Assembly (NCBI GenBank): GCA_005402585.1 | Contig: BIFP01000008.1 | Coordinates: 62,001 to 126,000, forward strand | Length of the DNA: 64,000 nt | From: Micromonosporaceae bacterium KJ-029 | GTDB taxonomy: Bacteria > Actinomycetota > Actinomycetes > Mycobacteriales > Micromonosporaceae | Reading direction: 5' to 3' | Shown: positions 61,246 to 64,000 of the stretch, in pieces | Numbering within the stretch: the first letter of the stretch is position 1 | Layout of the letters: every line of letters starts with the position of its first letter | Made by a program: the position numbers and the translations under genes | Notes under the pieces: model-generated | The model's database searches: none | The model's input: only the letters and a program-made list of their open reading frames with translations | Told to the model about the DNA's origin: nothing

Positions 61246-62130
61246 TCAGCCTCCGTTGCGGCGGGGGTCACGGGTGTCGTTGAACCGCAGTCCGGCGAGG
61301 GTCGCGGCGAGCACCAGCAGCAGGATCGCCAGGGACGGGAAGAGCGTCTGCCACCAGGCGATCGCGATCGTGCCGCTGCGCTGGGCGTTGAGCAGGATCC
61401 GGCCCCAGGACCAGGCGTCCGGGTCGCCGAGGCCGAGGAAGCTCAGGCCGGCCTCGGAGATGACCGCCCGGGAGGCGGTGAGCAGCACGCTGACGATCAT
61501 CAGCGAGACGACGGCGGGCAGGATCTCGCGGGTGACGATCCGCCAGCCGCTGGCGCCCAGCACCCGGGCCCCGTCGATGTAGGGCATCGCGCTGATCACC
61601 AGCCCCTGCGAGCGGATCAGCCGGGCCACCTCGGGCCAGGCGAAGAATCCGATGATCAGGGTCAGGGTCCCGACGCTCGGGCTCACCACCGCAGCCAGCA
61701 TGATCATCAGCGGCAGGGTGGGCAGCGCCAGCATCACGTCGGTGATCACTGTGGCGACCGCGTCGATCGGGCGGAAGTACGCCGCCGCCAGCCCGATCGC
61801 GGTGCCCAGCACGATCGCGATCAACGAGGCGGCCAGGCCGATCACCAGACTGGTCCGGGTGCCCCAGACCACCTGGGCGAAGATGTCCTGCCCGAGGTCA
61901 TCGGTGCCGAACCAGTGCGCCCCGGACGGAGGTTGCAGCACGTCCGGCCCGGCGCCGCTGGGCTCGTCGGCGATCAGCGGCGCGAAGACCGCCATCAGCA
62001 CCATCACGAGCAGCACCAGCACCGACAGCGCCACGGTGGGCTGACGCAGGTAGGCGTACCAGGAGGACCGCTTGGTCGTTGCCGGAGCGACCGGCGGAAT
62101 CGCCTGCTCGGTCAGCACGGGGGCGCTCAC
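61246..62130 (-). CDS. Peptide ABC transporter permease (DppC)
   Basis: A 294-residue membrane protein with about six helices (about 35-55, 90-115, 125-145, 150-165, 210-230, 260-280). The DppC hallmark GTDDLGQDIFAQVVWGTRTSL and the ATPase-contact EAA loop (YIDGARVLGASGWRIVTREILPA) are present. GTG 62130 has GGGAGGG upstream. It lies 34 bases after the DppB gene and three bases before the M24 gene. Confidence 0.94.
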   Translation of the reverse strand: MSAPVLTEQAIPPVAPATTKRSSWYAYLRQPTVALSVLVLLVMVLMAVFAPLIADEPSGAGPDVLQPPSGAHWFGTDDLGQDIFAQVVWGTRTSLVIGLAASLIAIVLGTAIGLAAAYFRPIDAVATVITDVMLALPTLPLMIMLAAVVSPSVGTLTLIIGFFAWPEVARLIRSQGLVISAMPYIDGARVLGASGWRIVTREILPAVVSLMIVSVLLTASRAVISEAGLSFLGLGDPDAWSWGRILLNAQRSGTIAIAWWQTLFPSLAILLLVLAATLAGLRFNDTRDPRRNGG

Positions 62131-62164
62131 GGCACCCTCCCTTCGTTCTTGGTGGCGGGAACGC

Positions 62165-63118
62165 TCATAGCCGGATCCTGGGGTTGAGAACGGCGTAGAG
62201 CATGTCGGTCAGCGCGTTGGCGACCACCACGGTGACGGCGAGCATGATGAACGCGCCCTGGATCACCGGGTAGTCCTGCTGGCCGACCGCCTCGTAGATC
62301 AGCCGGCCGACGCCGGGGTAGGCAAAGACCGTCTCGGTCAGCACCGCGCCGCCGACCAGGGTGCCCAGTTGCAGACCCATCAGGGTCAGCGCCGGCAGGA
62401 TCGCGTTGCGCAGGCCGTGCTTCCAGACCCGGCGCCGGGCCGACAGGCCACGGGCCTGCGCGGCGCGGATGTAGTCCTCACCGAGGACCTCGATCATGTT
62501 GGTGCGTAGGGTCAGCGCGTACGGGCCGAGCTGCACCAGGATCAGTGACAGCACCGGCAGCACCAGGTGGTGGGCCAGGCTCAGGTAGGCCCCGACGCCC
62601 CGGGTGTCCGGGTCGATCGCCCCACCGATCGGGAACCAGCCGAGCTGGGCCCCGAAGAAGACCAGTAGCAGGATGGCGACGCTGGGCACGAAGAGCGCGT
62701 TCGCGCTGATGCCGAAGCCCTGGAGCGCGCGGTCGAGCCACTTGCCACGGTTGACCGCGGCGGTCACGCCGATCGGGATACCGACGGCGACGGTGAGGAC
62801 GAACGCGCTGCCGGCCAGCAGCAACGTCCAGGGTAGGCGGTCGAGGATGATGTCGGTGACCGGCTGGATCTGCCGGAACGAGATGCCCAGGTTGCCCTGG
62901 ACCAGCTCGCGCAGGTACGACACGTACTGCTCCCACAGCGGACGGTCCAGGCCGTACGTCTTGAGCAGGGCCGCCTGCATCTCCGGCGTCATGTCCCCCT
63001 CGACCATGAGGGTCGTGGGGTCCCCCGGCAGCAGCCGGAGCAGGAAGAACGTCGAGGTGATCGCGATCCACACGGTCAGGACGGCCTTCAGTGCCCGGCT
63101 GAGCACGAAACGCACCAC
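62165..63118 (-). CDS. Peptide ABC transporter permease (DppB)
   Basis: A 317-residue permease. The start MVRFVLSRALKAVLTVWIAI and the segment LPGDPTTLMVEGDMTPE are typical DppB. The EAA loop reads YIRAAQARGLSARRRVWKHGLRNAILPAL. Six membrane helices are predicted. GTG 63118 has AAAGGAGGGG upstream; GTG 63115 is an alternative. It is paired with DppC. Confidence 0.94.
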   Translation of the reverse strand: MVRFVLSRALKAVLTVWIAITSTFFLLRLLPGDPTTLMVEGDMTPEMQAALLKTYGLDRPLWEQYVSYLRELVQGNLGISFRQIQPVTDIILDRLPWTLLLAGSAFVLTVAVGIPIGVTAAVNRGKWLDRALQGFGISANALFVPSVAILLLVFFGAQLGWFPIGGAIDPDTRGVGAYLSLAHHLVLPVLSLILVQLGPYALTLRTNMIEVLGEDYIRAAQARGLSARRRVWKHGLRNAILPALTLMGLQLGTLVGGAVLTETVFAYPGVGRLIYEAVGQQDYPVIQGAFIMLAVTVVVANALTDMLYAVLNPRIRL

Positions 63119-63148
63119 GGGGGACCCCTCCTTTCCCTCTGTTGGGGG

Positions 63149-64000
63149 TTACTTGACCGGGGTGACCTGGGCCAGCGAGTACGCGGTGACCATGCCGAGC
63201 AGGTCCGACGGCGACGGGGCGAAGCCGGTGAACTTGCTGGCGTTGTAGGCGAACTGGAAGTTCTCCACGTACAGCGGGGTCAGGTACGCCTGCTCGTGCA
63301 CGACCTTGTCAAGGTTCTTGATCTTGGCCTTGAACGCCTCCGGGTCGGTGGTGCCGGCCGCGTCGTTGATCAGCGTGTCCATCTCCGCCGACTCGAGCAG
63401 GTTGTAGTTGATGCCGCCCGGGTTGCTGGACAGGTAGGTGCTGCGCAGCTGGTCCATCGGGTTGTCGAACACACCCCACTGCGAGGCGTCGATGTCGTAC
63501 TCGCCGTTCTTGGTGCGGGTGAGGAAGGTGTTCCGCTCCACGCACTCGTTCTCCAGCTTGATGCCGGCCTTCGCCGCGCTCTCCCGGAAGAGCTGCACCA
63601 CGCGAGTGATGTTCGCGTTGGACTGGTCGCACGCCACGCCGAAGGACAGCTCGTCGAAGAAGCCGTCGTTGTTGGCGTCCTTGTAACCCGCCGCGGCCAA
63701 CTTGGCCTTCGCCGCCGCCGGGTCGAACGGGTACGGCTGGATCTCGGTGTTGTCGTACTCGGCGAAGATCGGCGAGATCGGACCGGCCATCTGCTGGCCG
63801 TCACCCTGCAGCACCGCGTCGATGATCGCCTTGGTGTCGACCGACATCGACAGCGCCTGCCGGACCTCCTGGTCGGCGAGGTACTTGTTCTTCATGTTGT
63901 AGGTCAGGTGCGCGAAGCCCAGCGCGCCGACCTTCGCCAGCTTGATCTTCGAATCGTTCTCGAAGGTCTTCGCCGCCGACACCGGCACCGGAGTGCCCAT
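63149..64000 (-). CDS. Peptide ABC transporter substrate-binding protein (C-terminal part)
   Basis: The visible 283 residues belong to the SBP_bac_5 family: a conserved segment KYLADQEVRQALSMSVD, the hinge PFDPAAAKAKLAAAGYKD, and the closing helix KNLDKVVHEQAYLTPLYVENF. The N terminus, signal and lipobox lie beyond the right edge of the window, so the gene is cut by the window. It delivers peptides to DppB/DppC. Confidence 0.94.
   Translation of the reverse strand: MGTPVPVSAAKTFENDSKIKLAKVGALGFAHLTYNMKNKYLADQEVRQALSMSVDTKAIIDAVLQGDGQQMAGPISPIFAEYDNTEIQPYPFDPAAAKAKLAAAGYKDANNDGFFDELSFGVACDQSNANITRVVQLFRESAAKAGIKLENECVERNTFLTRTKNGEYDIDASQWGVFDNPMDQLRSTYLSSNPGGINYNLLESAEMDTLINDAAGTTDPEAFKAKIKNLDKVVHEQAYLTPLYVENFQFAYNASKFTGFAPSPSDLLGMVTAYSLAQVTPVK

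Overview
The window is high-GC actinobacterial DNA with GTG and TTG starts and many 1-4 base gene overlaps. Gene content and order suggest a Micromonosporaceae member, probably Micromonospora or a close relative. Gene order in the first 12 kb (gatA, gatC, ligA, a MetE-like gene, mnmA, cysteine desulfurase, etfA, etfB) matches the block known from Mycobacterium tuberculosis. No rRNA gene and no CRISPR array was seen; one tRNA gene is present.

Layout. 0-12 kb is the conserved housekeeping block, read leftward, interrupted by a GGDEF-EAL protein and an ADP-ribosylglycohydrolase. 12-17 kb holds an acetyltransferase, two DUF202 membrane proteins, a TPP enzyme and an enoyl-CoA hydratase. 17-31 kb holds two paralogous membrane proteins, a Tat-exported amidase with a small partner, ribokinase, ABC transporter genes, a ROK regulator divergent from a family 3 glycosidase, and an HTH-Clp_N regulator with two perfect palindromes over its promoter. 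31-34 kb is a secreted pair, an S1 protease and a GH16 glucanase, each with a ricin-type lectin domain, which looks like a cell-wall-lysis operon. 34-41 kb includes a DUF72 protein, a secreted esterase, an ArsR-type regulator, and an EACC1-like membrane protein next to a giant M48 metalloprotease, which may form a conflict-type effector pair.

41.3-52.2 kb looks like a genomic island at tRNA-Lys(CTT). The 3' end of the tRNA, including CCA, is repeated directly 10.9 kb away, and each copy has a terminator beside it. No integrase was found. The island carries an ECF sigma factor with a CU044_5270-type membrane partner, an APH-fold protein, an HTH-TPR regulator, several small Cys-rich proteins, a NUDIX protein, and a compact RiPP operon. 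The RiPP operon consists of a 53-residue ORF, a Cys-motif protein, a radical SAM/SPASM maturase, a precursor with five aromatic-X-X motifs of the multiple-cyclophane (triceptide) kind, and a pentapeptide-repeat protein that could be the immunity factor. A perfect 34-bp palindrome precedes it.

52.4-55.2 kb encodes two tandem lipoprotein L,D-transpeptidases. 55.2-64 kb is a leftward peptide uptake and breakdown operon: solute-binding protein, two permeases, an M24-family hydrolase, a proline-iminopeptidase-like hydrolase, two ATPases and a dipeptidase, followed by a GntR/UTRA regulator.

All functional calls come from reading motifs by eye. No database search was run. Starts were chosen from Shine-Dalgarno (SD) spacing and overlaps with neighbours.
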